DNA of 54,056 nucleotides from Candidatus Cloacimonadota bacterium (GCA_023392795.1 JAEWNJ010000139.1:1-54056); one strand, 5' to 3'; positions 26,365-36,122 are shown, numbered from the stretch's first letter. Numbers and translations are program-made. Notes: generated by a model from the sequence alone, not told the origin.

Positions 26365-29319
26365 TCATTTCATCAGGATCGCCTTGGCTACGCCTTGTCT
26401 ATTCCCGCTTCTGAGGCGAAAGAGGTAGATTCCCGAAGCAACATCATTCCCGCGTTGATCCCGACCATCCCAGGTGACAATGTGATCACCCTTGTGCATA
26501 TCCTGATAGAGCAGGGTACGCACCTTCTGCCCTTTCAGATTGAATATATCGAGTTTTGTTTGTGCAGATTCACTAAGGTTAAAACTGATCCGCGAGCTTG
26601 GGTTGAAGGGATTGGGAGATACTCTAACCGGGATTGGTACCGGTTTTGATCGTGATCCTGAACGAGTAATTGCAGAACTATAGGCGATTTCCGTCAGGTA
26701 CGTAGTGATAGACTTTGCATCATCCTGGCTCCGGGACTGGATCCAATAGTAGTTATTGGGAAAAGGAATCTGCTGCATATCTGCACTGCTTTGCCAGGGA
26801 GTCCATTCGATCAGCCCCACGTTGTCAAACCAGGCTGCGGCCGATTCTCCAATTCCGGAAAAGCTGAGCTTCATATCCCAATACCATGCATCAGGGGGAA
26901 GTAGCATGTCGCGTGAGAAAAAGGTCCAATCGGTAGAGCCAGTTAAATCATCAGTTACATCCACAGTAAAGACCGGACTGTAAGAGGTACGCATCGTGTA
27001 GAATGATACTGATATATTGGCAGCAGTAGCGCCTCGGGTTTTGATCCAGCCATGCAGGGTGTAACGCTTGGTATTGTCGTACAGTTTCATCTTATCGGGC
27101 AAGGTGCTGGTGCTTGATCCACCGTTTGAGCTGAGGCGAGCGCAACGCTCTCCATCCAAGGCTTCCGGCAGCTCTACCCCGATATCCCACGAGCTTGAGC
27201 CTTCATCTTCAAAATTCCCATACCAAAGTAGTTCTGACCCCAATGAATGCTCAGACTGCATATTGGGCTCTACCAGGTTTATACTCGCCACACTGCCAAA
27301 ACGGGGCAGCTTCACAGGAACAGTGTATTGATAATCGTCTTCATAGGTTGTAAAACTCCGAGTGGTGCTCCATTGATTCGGAACCTGATGGAAATCCGCG
27401 GGATTGCTGACCACATTTGCGATAAGAGATTCCTTGTCAACCGCCAGAGCAGTTCCCAGTTCTGTGGATTTCATGGCGAGGTAATCCAGGATATACAGGC
27501 CCAATTGTCCCGTGGCTGGCTTGGGGATGTAATCGTCGATATACACTGGACGAACGCGATGGTTTCTGAAGCCATCCGGATAGGCATCGGCATAAAATAT
27601 CATGGATGGCATGCATTCAGGGTAAGTGAGATCAAAAGCGAAATTACCCAGTGAGTGGGCAATCACTTTGCCGTTGTATAGCTCTATGCCCTGGATGATA
27701 TGCGGATGATGGACGATCACCATATCCGCTCCACTGTCGATAGCACTATGGCGTATGTCCAGGTCCCACTGATGTGGAACATCGCTGCGCAGGCTGTAAT
27801 CCTCATCTTCCGTATCGCCTAAAAAGGGGTTGAGATCCTTGTCATAACCGGATCCGGGAGCGATGGAATACTCGCTGCCTCCATGCATCTCCACAATCCT
27901 CAGATCAGCAACGCCTTCTACAGCGGATAGCTGTTCTGCCACATAATGAGGTGTCATATAGGCAAATCCTGGCTTGTTGAAACCTGCCTGCAGATAGGGC
28001 TGCGCGTTGTTGTATTGACCGGTGCGGTCGCTGGAGCGTAGTAACGCCACATTAATTCCTTTGCGGTTTATGAATGCCGGTAAATAGGCGTTGTAGGAAT
28101 CCTCTGCTGCTCCACTGTAGATGATACCAGCCGTGGTCAAATTGCCCTGCATCTGCTGCAAGGCACTCAATCCGTAGTCCATTGTATGGTTATTCGCCAG
28201 ACTCACTACATCGATGCCGGCAAAGGTCAGCCCGCTCACGTTGGCAGGATTGCCCCTGTACACCACCGATTTGGTGGGATGGGGACTGCCAACATTTGAG
28301 AGTACCACCTCCAGATTGGCCACGCTGATATCCGCTCCTTCGCCGAGTATGGGCAGGGTGGGCGAAAAGATCGCATTCACACCCAGAGTGGGAATGATAC
28401 CTCCATACTGCTCATAACGCCGTGCAAGCATCACATCGCCAACGAAGTTCATGGTTAGAGGCAAGGAGGACGGCCCTTCATCCAGCACTACCGAAGTGGA
28501 GGCATAACCCCAGCAGTTGTCATTGTCCATCACGCTAAGTGATACCGTATAGTCGTGAGCATCCGTGACTGTGTAATTGTGGCTGGGATTTGGCAGATTG
28601 CTGCTCTCACCATCTCCAAAAGACCAATGATAGGTCCAGTCTTCACTATCTGGATCATCGACCACTGCTTCAAATTGTACCGTCACATCACGATCGTTGC
28701 GCCAGGTGGGAGGGCTCTGCAAGATGGTAACCAGAGGGGCCGCCGGCAGATCATCACTGATGTCAAGTATGCTATCGAAACGCAGGCTGCGATTGCTCAC
28801 GCCATCCAGATCGTTGATATATACGATGGAAGTGAGAGTCGGACTGTAGTCAAAGAAAGCATTCCAATCTGCGCCAACGGGCAGCTTATACAGGTTCCAG
28901 ACATTGGTGGAAAATGCTCCTTGATATACAGGAACCCACACTTCAATATCCAGGGTACGAGTTCCGGAAAAGCTATAGAAAAGCGTGTGCGCACCATCAG
29001 AAAAAGCGATGCCTTGGGCTTTAGCGCCTGAAGTGTGCATGGCAGCCAGGCTGATCACAGCGTTCTCTCCCAGCGCATGCGGTGATATCAGTTGCTCTTT
29101 CCAGGTGTTGCCATCCAGACGTAGAGAGTATGCTGAACCATCGTAGGTTACACTGGCATCCAGTGCCCAGGCATTGGGATCGATATCTTCAGGGCCCCAT
29201 GAACTGAGAGTCACCACCCCGCTCTCGAAGTCTTCGATCACCGTATAGCGATCTGTGCAGTAAGCTTTTACCAAGCCTAGCATCATGATAAGAACAATGG
29301 CAAGGTTCAAACGTGGCAT
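26365..29319 (-). CDS. Secreted CapA-type metallophosphatase-like protein with PKD and sorting domains
   Basis: 984 aa. A signal peptide comes first, then a ~170-aa beta domain resembling carbohydrate-binding modules. A PKD domain follows (YHWSFGDGESSNLPNPSHNY). The CapA/PgsA capsule-synthesis domain (about 293-560) has FVGDVMLAR, ANLEVVLS, SLANNHTMDYG, MHGGSEYS and VIVHHPHIIQGIE, the metal-binding residues of that calcineurin-like fold. A second beta-sandwich and a C-terminal type A sorting domain (VSPNPFNPSSRISF...FNLKGQKVRTLL...SGIYLFRLRSG) end it. CapA proteins are usually membrane-linked polyglutamate factors; here the domain is built into a cell-surface protein, so its role is open. Confidence 0.85.
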   Translation of the reverse strand: MPRLNLAIVLIMMLGLVKAYCTDRYTVIEDFESGVVTLSSWGPEDIDPNAWALDASVTYDGSAYSLRLDGNTWKEQLISPHALGENAVISLAAMHTSGAKAQGIAFSDGAHTLFYSFSGTRTLDIEVWVPVYQGAFSTNVWNLYKLPVGADWNAFFDYSPTLTSIVYINDLDGVSNRSLRFDSILDISDDLPAAPLVTILQSPPTWRNDRDVTVQFEAVVDDPDSEDWTYHWSFGDGESSNLPNPSHNYTVTDAHDYTVSLSVMDNDNCWGYASTSVVLDEGPSSLPLTMNFVGDVMLARRYEQYGGIIPTLGVNAIFSPTLPILGEGADISVANLEVVLSNVGSPHPTKSVVYRGNPANVSGLTFAGIDVVSLANNHTMDYGLSALQQMQGNLTTAGIIYSGAAEDSYNAYLPAFINRKGINVALLRSSDRTGQYNNAQPYLQAGFNKPGFAYMTPHYVAEQLSAVEGVADLRIVEMHGGSEYSIAPGSGYDKDLNPFLGDTEDEDYSLRSDVPHQWDLDIRHSAIDSGADMVIVHHPHIIQGIELYNGKVIAHSLGNFAFDLTYPECMPSMIFYADAYPDGFRNHRVRPVYIDDYIPKPATGQLGLYILDYLAMKSTELGTALAVDKESLIANVVSNPADFHQVPNQWSTTRSFTTYEDDYQYTVPVKLPRFGSVASINLVEPNMQSEHSLGSELLWYGNFEDEGSSSWDIGVELPEALDGERCARLSSNGGSSTSTLPDKMKLYDNTKRYTLHGWIKTRGATAANISVSFYTMRTSYSPVFTVDVTDDLTGSTDWTFFSRDMLLPPDAWYWDMKLSFSGIGESAAAWFDNVGLIEWTPWQSSADMQQIPFPNNYYWIQSRSQDDAKSITTYLTEIAYSSAITRSGSRSKPVPIPVRVSPNPFNPSSRISFNLSESAQTKLDIFNLKGQKVRTLLYQDMHKGDHIVTWDGRDQRGNDVASGIYLFRLRSGNRQGVAKAILMK

Positions 29320-29449
29320 ATATCCTCCCCGTCAGATTTGTCTTCGATTTTGTATGCAATAATTGTTCCACATAGCCAATCTGGCATGATCAGGTAAAAA
29401 TGCAATATCTAGCAAAATTACTGGTTTTAAACAATGCGTGGATTAGCTT

Positions 29450-29463
29450 TTAAGATATCTTAA
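29450..29463. promoter_or_regulatory. Perfect 14-bp palindrome before the nitroreductase gene
   Basis: TTAAGATATCTTAA is a perfect palindrome ending a few bases before the ribosome site of the nitroreductase gene, in the 159-bp gap between divergent genes. Its position suits an operator, but no cognate regulator is adjacent and chance cannot be excluded. Confidence 0.35.
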
Positions 29464-29478
29464 GCCTGGAGGTGAGTC

Positions 29479-30048
29479 ATGATACGACAGTTAGTTTTGC
29501 GTAGCAGAAGTTATCGTAGGTTTATCGAAGTAAAATCCATTCCAAAGAAAACCCTCAGAGATCTGGTGGATCTGGCCAGGCTGTCACCCAGCGCAGCCAA
29601 CATGCAAAACCTCAGGTATTGGCTGGTGGAATCAGGTCCCGCCTGCGACAAGGTGTTTCCTTGTTTGAAGTGGGCAAACTACCTCAAGGAATGGGGCGGT
29701 CCGCAGTCTGGAGAACGCCCCTCGGCATACATCATCGTGCTGGCCCCTCACAATATGACCAAATTTCATTATTATGACTGTGGCATCGCCTGCCAGACAA
29801 TGATGTTGGGCGCTACTGACTGGGGAATGGGAGGTTGCATGATCGCTTCCATGGACCGGGAACACCTGCATAGGGTGCTAGGTTTGCCCGAAGATATGGA
29901 GATCATGCTCGTTCTTGCTCTGGGTTTCCCTGCCGAAGAAGTGGTGGTGGATAGTATCGACCGCGAAGGCAACATCGAATACTGGCGGGATGAGAAGGAC
30001 AGACACCACGTTCCCAAGCTGGATCTGGATACTTTGGTCCTGAATTGA
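29479..30048 (+). CDS. Nitroreductase-family flavoprotein
   Basis: 189 aa. The N-terminal block RSRSYRRF supplies FMN-phosphate contacts, followed by LARLSPSAANMQNLRYWLV and, in the second half, YDCGIACQTMMLGATDWGMG and LALGFPAEE, all usual for the FMN-binding nitroreductase fold. The C-terminus is short, as in the small single-domain subgroup. It probably reduces a quinone, nitro compound or flavin with NAD(P)H; the substrate is not deducible. The ribosome site GGAGG is strong. It is followed by repeat copy C and seems to be a single-gene unit. Confidence 0.85.
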   Translation: MIRQLVLRSRSYRRFIEVKSIPKKTLRDLVDLARLSPSAANMQNLRYWLVESGPACDKVFPCLKWANYLKEWGGPQSGERPSAYIIVLAPHNMTKFHYYDCGIACQTMMLGATDWGMGGCMIASMDREHLHRVLGLPEDMEIMLVLALGFPAEEVVVDSIDREGNIEYWRDEKDRHHVPKLDLDTLVLN

Positions 30049-30152
30049 TCCCAACCCATTCCGAAGCCAGGAATTCTCACAATACATGGTTTTGATTGCA
30101 ACCTGACCGTGAAGTGCGCATAGTGTTTGCTATCGGGCACATATCCCCTACC

Positions 30153-30224
30153 CTTTTGGCGGCGTTTGTCACTTCCGCATTTAGCCCTTATCAAGCCCTA
30201 ACAATTAAGGCTTGATAAGGGCTT
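30153..30224 (-). repeat. Interspersed palindromic repeat, copy C
   Basis: The tail GGCGTTTGTCACTTCC (30161-30176) precedes a perfect 15-bp stem, AGCCCTTATCAAGCC (30183-30197) with GGCTTGATAAGGGCT (30209-30223), and loop CTAACAATTAA. It is in the opposite orientation to copies A and B and is the best-preserved copy. It lies in the 259-bp gap between the nitroreductase and xseA genes, which holds no other feature I can support. Confidence 0.88.
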
Positions 30225-30307
30225 TACTGACGCTTGATCCAGAGCCTGAAAGGGGGACAATCCAAAGTATATTGACAAAAAAAGCGCATGCATTTTGATG
30301 AGCGAAT

Positions 30308-31651
30308 ATGGATAGTACTAACGTTTTCAGTGTTTTTGAGATCTCGCGCCATCTCCGCCAGGTGATAGAGAGCAGCATTGATGCGCTCTACGTGAAGGGA
30401 GAAATATCGAACTTCGTGCATCACAGCTCCGGACATATGTACTTTAATCTGAAGGATGAGTACGCCACCCTACGCTGTACCTTTTTCAAAAACTCAAACT
30501 ACCGGCTGAACTTCAAGCCCGCCGACGGACAGAGCGTGGTCTGCTTTGGCAAGATCACTCTTTATGAGAAGGGCGGCACCTACAATCTGAACGTTAGCAG
30601 TATGGTCCCTGCCGGTATTGGCGACATGCAAGCCCGCTTTGAAGCGCTGAAAAAGAAACTGGAAGCGGAAGGTCTCTTCGATTCTGCGCGCAAGAAAAAA
30701 CTGCCTCCTTATCCCCAAAGAATCGGCATTGTTACCTCTCCCACTTCAGCTGCATTGCAGGATGTGATGAATATCCTCAAACGTCGTTTCCCTGTAGATG
30801 CTTATGTGTATCCCGCACTGGTGCAAGGCACTGAAGCACCTCCCACCCTGATAAAGGGGATTGGCTATTTCAACCAGATGATGCCTGTGGATTTGATCAT
30901 CCTCACCCGCGGTGGAGGTTCGCAAGAAGATCTCTTTTGCTTCAACGATGAGGGTCTGGCGCGTGCCATCTACGCCTCAAAAATACCGGTGATCTCTGCG
31001 GTGGGACACGAGATAGATTTTTCCATCAGCGACTTCGTTGCGGATCTTCGTGCACCTACACCTAGCGCTGCAGCAGAAATCGCCGTGCCCAACAAAGAAG
31101 ATTTGATCTCCTATCTGGCTTCTCAGGAGCAACGCTTTAAACTGGCAGCAGAGCACTTCATTGCCAAACAAATCGCAGGGCTAAACGACGCCAGGCATAG
31201 ACTCGAGGCTTACCATCCGCAGAGATTGTGGCAGGACTATCAGCAGCGCTTTGATATGGCAAGTATAGCCCTCATGAACATCCAACACTTGATCAAAGAG
31301 CCAGCTTTGCGCCTTGAACGTGTGCAGAACCGCTTGCTGAATTTATCCGAAGGAAAGTTCACAGCCCGCATTACGGAGTATAGTCACCTCCTGCAGCAGT
31401 TGAGGCAGAATATGGCTATCCTGAGCCAGAAATCTATCAGCGATAGAAAACAACAGCTAGAGCTACTGAATGGAGTTCTGAGCCAGCAATCTCCAGGTAA
31501 CATCATGGAAAAGGGCTGGCTGCTGGCCATGAAGGGCACAAAACTGATCAAAAGTGTACAGGATATACAGCCTGGAGATATAATCAATCTGCAGATGCAC
31601 GATGGTCAGGCTGATACTGTGGTCAAGACAACAAGGGAGGGAGCACTATGA
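30308..31651 (+). CDS. xseA: Exodeoxyribonuclease VII large subunit
   Basis: 447 aa. The N-terminal OB fold has VKGEISNFVHHSSGHMYFNL. The catalytic domain carries RIGIVTSPTSAALQDV, LTRGGGSQEDLFCFNDE, VISAVGHEIDFSISDFVADL and RAPTPSAAAE, all diagnostic of XseA. A coiled-coil region follows. With the small subunit XseB it degrades single-stranded DNA; no xseB is visible in this window. The ribosome site is weak. The stop overlaps the next ATG (ATGA), so it is coupled to the hydrolase gene. Confidence 0.95.
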   Translation: MDSTNVFSVFEISRHLRQVIESSIDALYVKGEISNFVHHSSGHMYFNLKDEYATLRCTFFKNSNYRLNFKPADGQSVVCFGKITLYEKGGTYNLNVSSMVPAGIGDMQARFEALKKKLEAEGLFDSARKKKLPPYPQRIGIVTSPTSAALQDVMNILKRRFPVDAYVYPALVQGTEAPPTLIKGIGYFNQMMPVDLIILTRGGGSQEDLFCFNDEGLARAIYASKIPVISAVGHEIDFSISDFVADLRAPTPSAAAEIAVPNKEDLISYLASQEQRFKLAAEHFIAKQIAGLNDARHRLEAYHPQRLWQDYQQRFDMASIALMNIQHLIKEPALRLERVQNRLLNLSEGKFTARITEYSHLLQQLRQNMAILSQKSISDRKQQLELLNGVLSQQSPGNIMEKGWLLAMKGTKLIKSVQDIQPGDIINLQMHDGQADTVVKTTREGAL

Positions 31652-33066
31652 AGAAAGCCCTCCTTCTGATCCTGGTTTTCAACCTTGCTATCCTGAAGGC
31701 AGAAATCCGCTCCCTCTGGGTTCTCCCATGGAATATCAAGACACCTGGTGCCATTGACCAATTGATCGAAGATGCCATCCTGAATAACCAAAACGAACTG
31801 CTGGTGGAGGTTCGCTATCGTAGCGATGCCCTATATACTCCAAATCGACTTTCCGACACTTATTCCAATCCAGAACCGCGCAGCTACATTATGGATGGAT
31901 CGAGCTTTGACCCGCTGGAATACACTTTGGCCCGGGCGAAGGAACACGGCATTAGAGTTCAGGCCTGGCTGGTGGTCTTCAACGCGACCCCGCTGGATGC
32001 TCAACACTTAAGTAACAACTATATCTATCAGCATCACAGAGATTGGCTTACCACCGATTCTCAAGGCCGGCAGATGCGCTCACCAGAGCAATACGGATTT
32101 TTCCTGGATCCCGGCATTCCAGGTGTTCAGAATTACTTGCTGGATGTATTCAGCGACATCGTGGTTTCCTACCCTGATCTGGCCGGTATCCACCTCGATT
32201 ATGTACGTTATCCCAGCACGAACTTTGGTTATCATCCCATCTCGGTATCGCGTTACCAAGAGGCGAAGCGATCGGAAGAGCTATCCTGGAATGAATGGCG
32301 TACGCGGCAGGTTACCCAGTTCGTGGAAAAACTCCGGGATCGTCTGAAAAGAATCAAACCAGATCTAATCCTCAGCGCTGCTGTATTTTCCAACATCTAC
32401 GACGCACGTGTTGCCTACGCTCAGGATTGGTTTGACTGGTTGAACAGGGGATTGATAGACTATGCCTATCCCATGAATTACGTCACCAAATACAGCAGCT
32501 TCAGCAAACAGACAGAGTGGATGGAGGATAACGGGCATACGGACAAGATCGTGATGGGTCTCAGAGCGTGGAACGCGCGAGGTGGATCACTGCTGGAAAG
32601 TGCCAGCCCCAGCTATAACATCAACCATATAGAGGAGCGTATACGTCACATCAGAAGCCGCAGTTTTGCCGGTATCGCACTCTTTAGCTATGAAGGAATA
32701 AACAAAGGCAACGCACTCAGTTACCTTGCGGACCGTGTCTTTGTGGATTCTGAAACGCTTGAGCCCTCTGTAGCTCCTCTTCCTGCTGCGGATGTACACT
32801 TATCCCAGATGGATCAGGTTTTCGGTCTGGACTTTGTGGTACCTGTCGAAGGGCGTTGGCATTGGCAATTATTGAACGAACAGGACGCAGTGGTTTACAG
32901 CCGTTTCCGCTATTATACCAAAGGCGACAATCACGACGAATTTGAAGGCACTCTGGCCAATGGCGAGAAGATTCCTCCAGGGACCTATCTGCTTAGCCTT
33001 TACATGCCTGGAACTGAGCATAAGTACTTGATCCCCATATCATTCGGAGCACTACATCTTGAGTGA
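31648..33066 (+). CDS. Exported GHL10-like glycoside hydrolase
   Basis: 472 aa. Residues 1-18 form a signal peptide. The mature region begins EIRSLWVLPWNIKTP, the start of the glycosyl-hydrolase-like 10 (DUF187, YngK/DigH) TIM barrel. Characteristic blocks are LLVEVRYRSDALY, GIRVQAWLVVFNA, YGFFLDPGIPGVQNYLLDV and LAGIHLDYVRYP, whose Asp is probably catalytic, plus VMGLRAWNARGG. Relatives include an E. coli enzyme (DigH) that cleaves denuded peptidoglycan strands. A ~100-aa beta domain ends the protein. It overlaps xseA by 4 nt and the flippase gene by 8 nt. Confidence 0.82.
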   Translation: MKKALLLILVFNLAILKAEIRSLWVLPWNIKTPGAIDQLIEDAILNNQNELLVEVRYRSDALYTPNRLSDTYSNPEPRSYIMDGSSFDPLEYTLARAKEHGIRVQAWLVVFNATPLDAQHLSNNYIYQHHRDWLTTDSQGRQMRSPEQYGFFLDPGIPGVQNYLLDVFSDIVVSYPDLAGIHLDYVRYPSTNFGYHPISVSRYQEAKRSEELSWNEWRTRQVTQFVEKLRDRLKRIKPDLILSAAVFSNIYDARVAYAQDWFDWLNRGLIDYAYPMNYVTKYSSFSKQTEWMEDNGHTDKIVMGLRAWNARGGSLLESASPSYNINHIEERIRHIRSRSFAGIALFSYEGINKGNALSYLADRVFVDSETLEPSVAPLPAADVHLSQMDQVFGLDFVVPVEGRWHWQLLNEQDAVVYSRFRYYTKGDNHDEFEGTLANGEKIPPGTYLLSLYMPGTEHKYLIPISFGALHLE

Positions 33067-34513
33067 CCTGAGCAAGCAGGCTGCCTTCCTGTCCCTGGCA
33101 GATTTTGTCCGCTTCTTTCTCAAGACAGTAATCGGGATTGCCCTGGCGAGGTTGCTCAGCCCCGCTGATCTCGGAAGCTATCGTCAACTTTTCTTGATCT
33201 ATAGCACTCTGGCAGGAGTCATGCTCTTGGGCTTCCCACAGAGTATGCAGTATTTTTTGCCCAAGGCCAGGAGCCTCGAAGAGCAGATCCGTCTGATCAG
33301 TAGAACCTTATGTGTAGTGAGTATACTGGGGATAGTATCTGCCGCTCTGATCTACCTGCTGCGCAATAGTATCGCATCCATGTTTAATAATCCCGCATTA
33401 GCTGAGCTTTTGCCTCTGTATTGCCTCTACCCCATCTTCATGTTTATCACACAGATCTACTCCTCTGTGATGCTGGGGCTCAAGGAATCGCGCAAGAGCG
33501 CCTGGTTCCTGATCTACGGTATTGTTTGCGATCTGATACTAGTCCTGGCTGCGGCTATCTTTTGGAACGATCTGAGTATTATTGTCTGGGCTCTGTTGAT
33601 TTCTGCCGTTTTACAATGGATGTATGCCCTTTGGTGCCTGAGAGACCTTAGTAGGCCGGGACAGACGGATTTGTTCGCCGGTTTCAAAGAACAGCTTGCG
33701 TACACAGTTCCCTTGGGATTGTCACTTTTGGTTGGCATACTCAGTGTGCAGCTCGACAAGCTGATGATATCCGGGTTTTTCAATCCCGAATCCTTCGCCA
33801 TCTTTTCTCTGGGAGCTATGGAACTTCCTCTGATCGGGATTGTGATAAACTCGGTCAATTCCATTCTACTACCGAACCTTAGCGCCATGGATAAACAGAC
33901 TCTGAGTTCAGTCTATAGCGCGTCGGTGCGCAAGAACGCCATTATAGTGTTCCCCCTGGCAGTAGTGTTTTATCTCTTCGCGGCAGAGTTCATCACCTTC
34001 GTGTATGGTAGTATTTACCTGGAATCCGCCGTTTACTTCAAGATATATCTCCTGCTCCTGCCCCTGCGCGTGGCAACCTACGGAATCATCTTCCAAGCCC
34101 GGGGCAGAACCAAACTTGTGATGTACGACGCACTGCTCATGCTGGGGCTGAATGCTCTGCTGAACTACTTACTGATCAGATCCTGGGGCATGCAAGGCGC
34201 GGCATGGGCCACGGTGATCGTCAGTTGGTTGATCCTACTGGTCTATCTATGGCAGATCAAGTATTGCCTGGCCTTCCGGATATCGTCCCTCTTCCCGCTC
34301 AAATCCTTGTTCCTGAATCTGTGTGCCGCGGTGATCCCCATCCTTGCCGTTATCTATCTGGCACCATATATCAAAGTGTCCTTCTGGCGCATGATCCTGG
34401 GTGGCAGCCTTTACGCTGTGTTGTATCTTGCGCTGGCACTCATCATGAAAGTAATCAAAGCCTACGACATAGCCTTTGCAAAAGATCTCATTCTAGGTTT
34501 TATAAAGCGATAG
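33059..34513 (+). CDS. Oligosaccharide flippase (MOP superfamily)
   Basis: A 484-aa membrane protein with roughly 14 hydrophobic helices. It starts LSKQAAFLSLADFVRFFLKT and contains LLSPADLGSYRQLFLIYSTL, typical of polysaccharide exporters, then LSLLVGILSVQLDKLMISGF in the middle repeat. It should move lipid-linked sugars across the inner membrane. The TTG start (33059) follows CGGAGC and overlaps the preceding stop by 8 nt. This is a second flippase, unlike the one at 6.1 kb, and is paired with its own glycosyltransferase. Confidence 0.85.
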   Translation: MSDLSKQAAFLSLADFVRFFLKTVIGIALARLLSPADLGSYRQLFLIYSTLAGVMLLGFPQSMQYFLPKARSLEEQIRLISRTLCVVSILGIVSAALIYLLRNSIASMFNNPALAELLPLYCLYPIFMFITQIYSSVMLGLKESRKSAWFLIYGIVCDLILVLAAAIFWNDLSIIVWALLISAVLQWMYALWCLRDLSRPGQTDLFAGFKEQLAYTVPLGLSLLVGILSVQLDKLMISGFFNPESFAIFSLGAMELPLIGIVINSVNSILLPNLSAMDKQTLSSVYSASVRKNAIIVFPLAVVFYLFAAEFITFVYGSIYLESAVYFKIYLLLLPLRVATYGIIFQARGRTKLVMYDALLMLGLNALLNYLLIRSWGMQGAAWATVIVSWLILLVYLWQIKYCLAFRISSLFPLKSLFLNLCAAVIPILAVIYLAPYIKVSFWRMILGGSLYAVLYLALALIMKVIKAYDIAFAKDLILGFIKR

Positions 34514-34516
34514 CTC

Positions 34517-35572
34517 ATGAAAAGTCTGCTCTTTTACCCCCATCTTTCATCCTTTGTGCGAGCTGATATTGATATTCTCGGCAGTTTAGGAACCTTGCAA
34601 TGCGTTGATCTGCAACAGAGCAAGACCAAAGCGGCATATCTGAAGAGGATGCTGTTCATTCCATGGTATATTTTGCGGCAACCCAAGCGCACGCTGTGCC
34701 TCACCTGGTTTGCCGATTATCATGCAGCAGTTATGGTCTTTTGGGCAAGGTTTCTAGGACGCAAGTCAGTAGTGTTTATCGGGGGATATGACGCCGTGCA
34801 TTATCCAGAGTTCGCCTATGGCATCTTTCACTCTCCCCTGCGTCGTTTCTGCGGTGTGTATGCCATGAAACATGCTGATCTCATCATCGCTAATCATAGA
34901 GCTTTGCTTTCTTCTGATAATCGCTACTACAAGCCCAAAGGACATCCTGAGGGGATCTATCGTCTGATCCCGACGCTAAAGACCAAAGCCCTGGTAGTGC
35001 ACAATTGTATCACCACTCCCCCACCGGATGCGATACCTGAGGCCAGAACCAAATGTGTCCTTACCGTGGGCAGCACTCCCCGGCTGCAAGACTTTATAAA
35101 CAAGGGTTTTGACCTCATGCTCAAAGCTGCAGCGAACTTCACGGATTGGACATTCATATTCGTGGGAATCGATGCCAAATGGAATGAGCAACTGGAAAGC
35201 GCCTATCAACTGAGCACTTATCCTAACGTGAAGGTGTATCACACTACAGAGCACGCGGAAGTCCTTGCCTTGATGAACGATGCTGATATCTACGCTCAGC
35301 CCTCAATCTCTGAAGGCATGCCCAATGCGCTGCTGGAAGCCATGCTCTATGGTTGTAAGCCTCTGGGATCAAATGTGGCAGGCATTCCGACCCTGATCGG
35401 TAATTGGGGCAAGATTATCTATCATCGCAGTTCCAGTGAACTGATCACTGCCCTGGAGGAACTGATGTCACTCAAGGTGGACCGTAGCGCCATGGCCAGG
35501 GATACTGCTGAGCGCTTCTCGGTGGCACGACGTGAACAGGGACTCAGAGAAGCTCTACAAAGACTGCAGTAA
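34517..35572 (+). CDS. Glycosyltransferase, GT4 type
   Basis: 351 aa. The N-terminal domain is shorter than usual. TWFADYHAAV and GRKSVVFIGGYDAVHYPEFA mark the acceptor side. The donor half has VLTVGSTPRLQDFINKGFDL, VYHTTEHAEVLALMNDADIY and YAQPSISEGMPNALLEAMLY (E-x7-E), so the catalytic site is complete. It starts 3 bp after the flippase gene. It probably acts on the same lipid-linked substrate that the flippase exports. Confidence 0.84.
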   Translation: MKSLLFYPHLSSFVRADIDILGSLGTLQCVDLQQSKTKAAYLKRMLFIPWYILRQPKRTLCLTWFADYHAAVMVFWARFLGRKSVVFIGGYDAVHYPEFAYGIFHSPLRRFCGVYAMKHADLIIANHRALLSSDNRYYKPKGHPEGIYRLIPTLKTKALVVHNCITTPPPDAIPEARTKCVLTVGSTPRLQDFINKGFDLMLKAAANFTDWTFIFVGIDAKWNEQLESAYQLSTYPNVKVYHTTEHAEVLALMNDADIYAQPSISEGMPNALLEAMLYGCKPLGSNVAGIPTLIGNWGKIIYHRSSSELITALEELMSLKVDRSAMARDTAERFSVARREQGLREALQRLQ

Positions 35573-35690
35573 CAAAGCACTCTTCTTCTCTATACAGACA
35601 AGCGATCAATACGGGCTGCTGGGTCATGCGGCTATCCCTTTTTAGAACGCTCTGGCATCGAGGTGGGATCTGTTTATGCGTCCTGGAAAC

Positions 35691-35724
35691 AAAAATGGCA
35701 GACACCCATATAGGATATCTGCCA
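35691..35724 (-). terminator. Terminator of the response-regulator gene
   Basis: TGGCAGA (35696-35702) and TCTGCCA (35718-35724) form a 7-bp stem. On the minus strand it ends in ATTTTTG, 27 bp beyond the regulator's stop. The rest of the 35573-35750 gap shows nothing else I can support. Confidence 0.65.
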
Positions 35725-35750
35725 AACAATGTATCCGGTCTGCCAGGAGA

Positions 35751-36122
35751 CTAATCTTCTTCCAATACCTGTGTAATGGTACTGATGAGATCCTCTCGCA
35801 TAAAGGGTTTCTGCAGAGCAGCTTTTGCACCAAGTTTCTGAGCAAGGGGCAGGTAACTGTCGGGACCGAATTTACCTCCTCCACTCATCGCTACTATCTT
35901 TAAAGTAGGGCATATCTCAAGCAATTCCTGAATGGTCTCCAGCCCTTCTTTATCGGGCATAATGATATCGGTAAGGACCAGATCGGGACCAAATTGCGAA
36001 CACACCTCTATTGCCTGATTGCCATCCCCAGCTTGCCGAACTTCAAAGCCGGCCTTACTCAACATTTGTACGAGTACTCTTCTGAAACTGTCGTCGTCTT
36101 CAATCACTAAAATCTTTGCCAT
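35751..36122 (-). CDS. Stand-alone response regulator (CheY-like receiver)
   Basis: 123 aa, one receiver domain only. The acidic pocket is Glu8-Asp9-Asp10 (ILVIEDDD), the phospho-acceptor is Asp52 in LTDIIMPDKEG, the Ser/Thr switch lies in AMSGGGK, and the conserved Lys is in LQKPF. There is no output domain, so it probably acts by protein contact or in a phosphorelay. The start is the ATG behind AAGGA; the frame upstream is unlikely to be translated. No histidine kinase is adjacent. The large hybrid kinase 10 kb away lacks a receiver and is a candidate partner only by inference. Confidence 0.92.
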   Translation of the reverse strand: MAKILVIEDDDSFRRVLVQMLSKAGFEVRQAGDGNQAIEVCSQFGPDLVLTDIIMPDKEGLETIQELLEICPTLKIVAMSGGGKFGPDSYLPLAQKLGAKAALQKPFMREDLISTITQVLEED

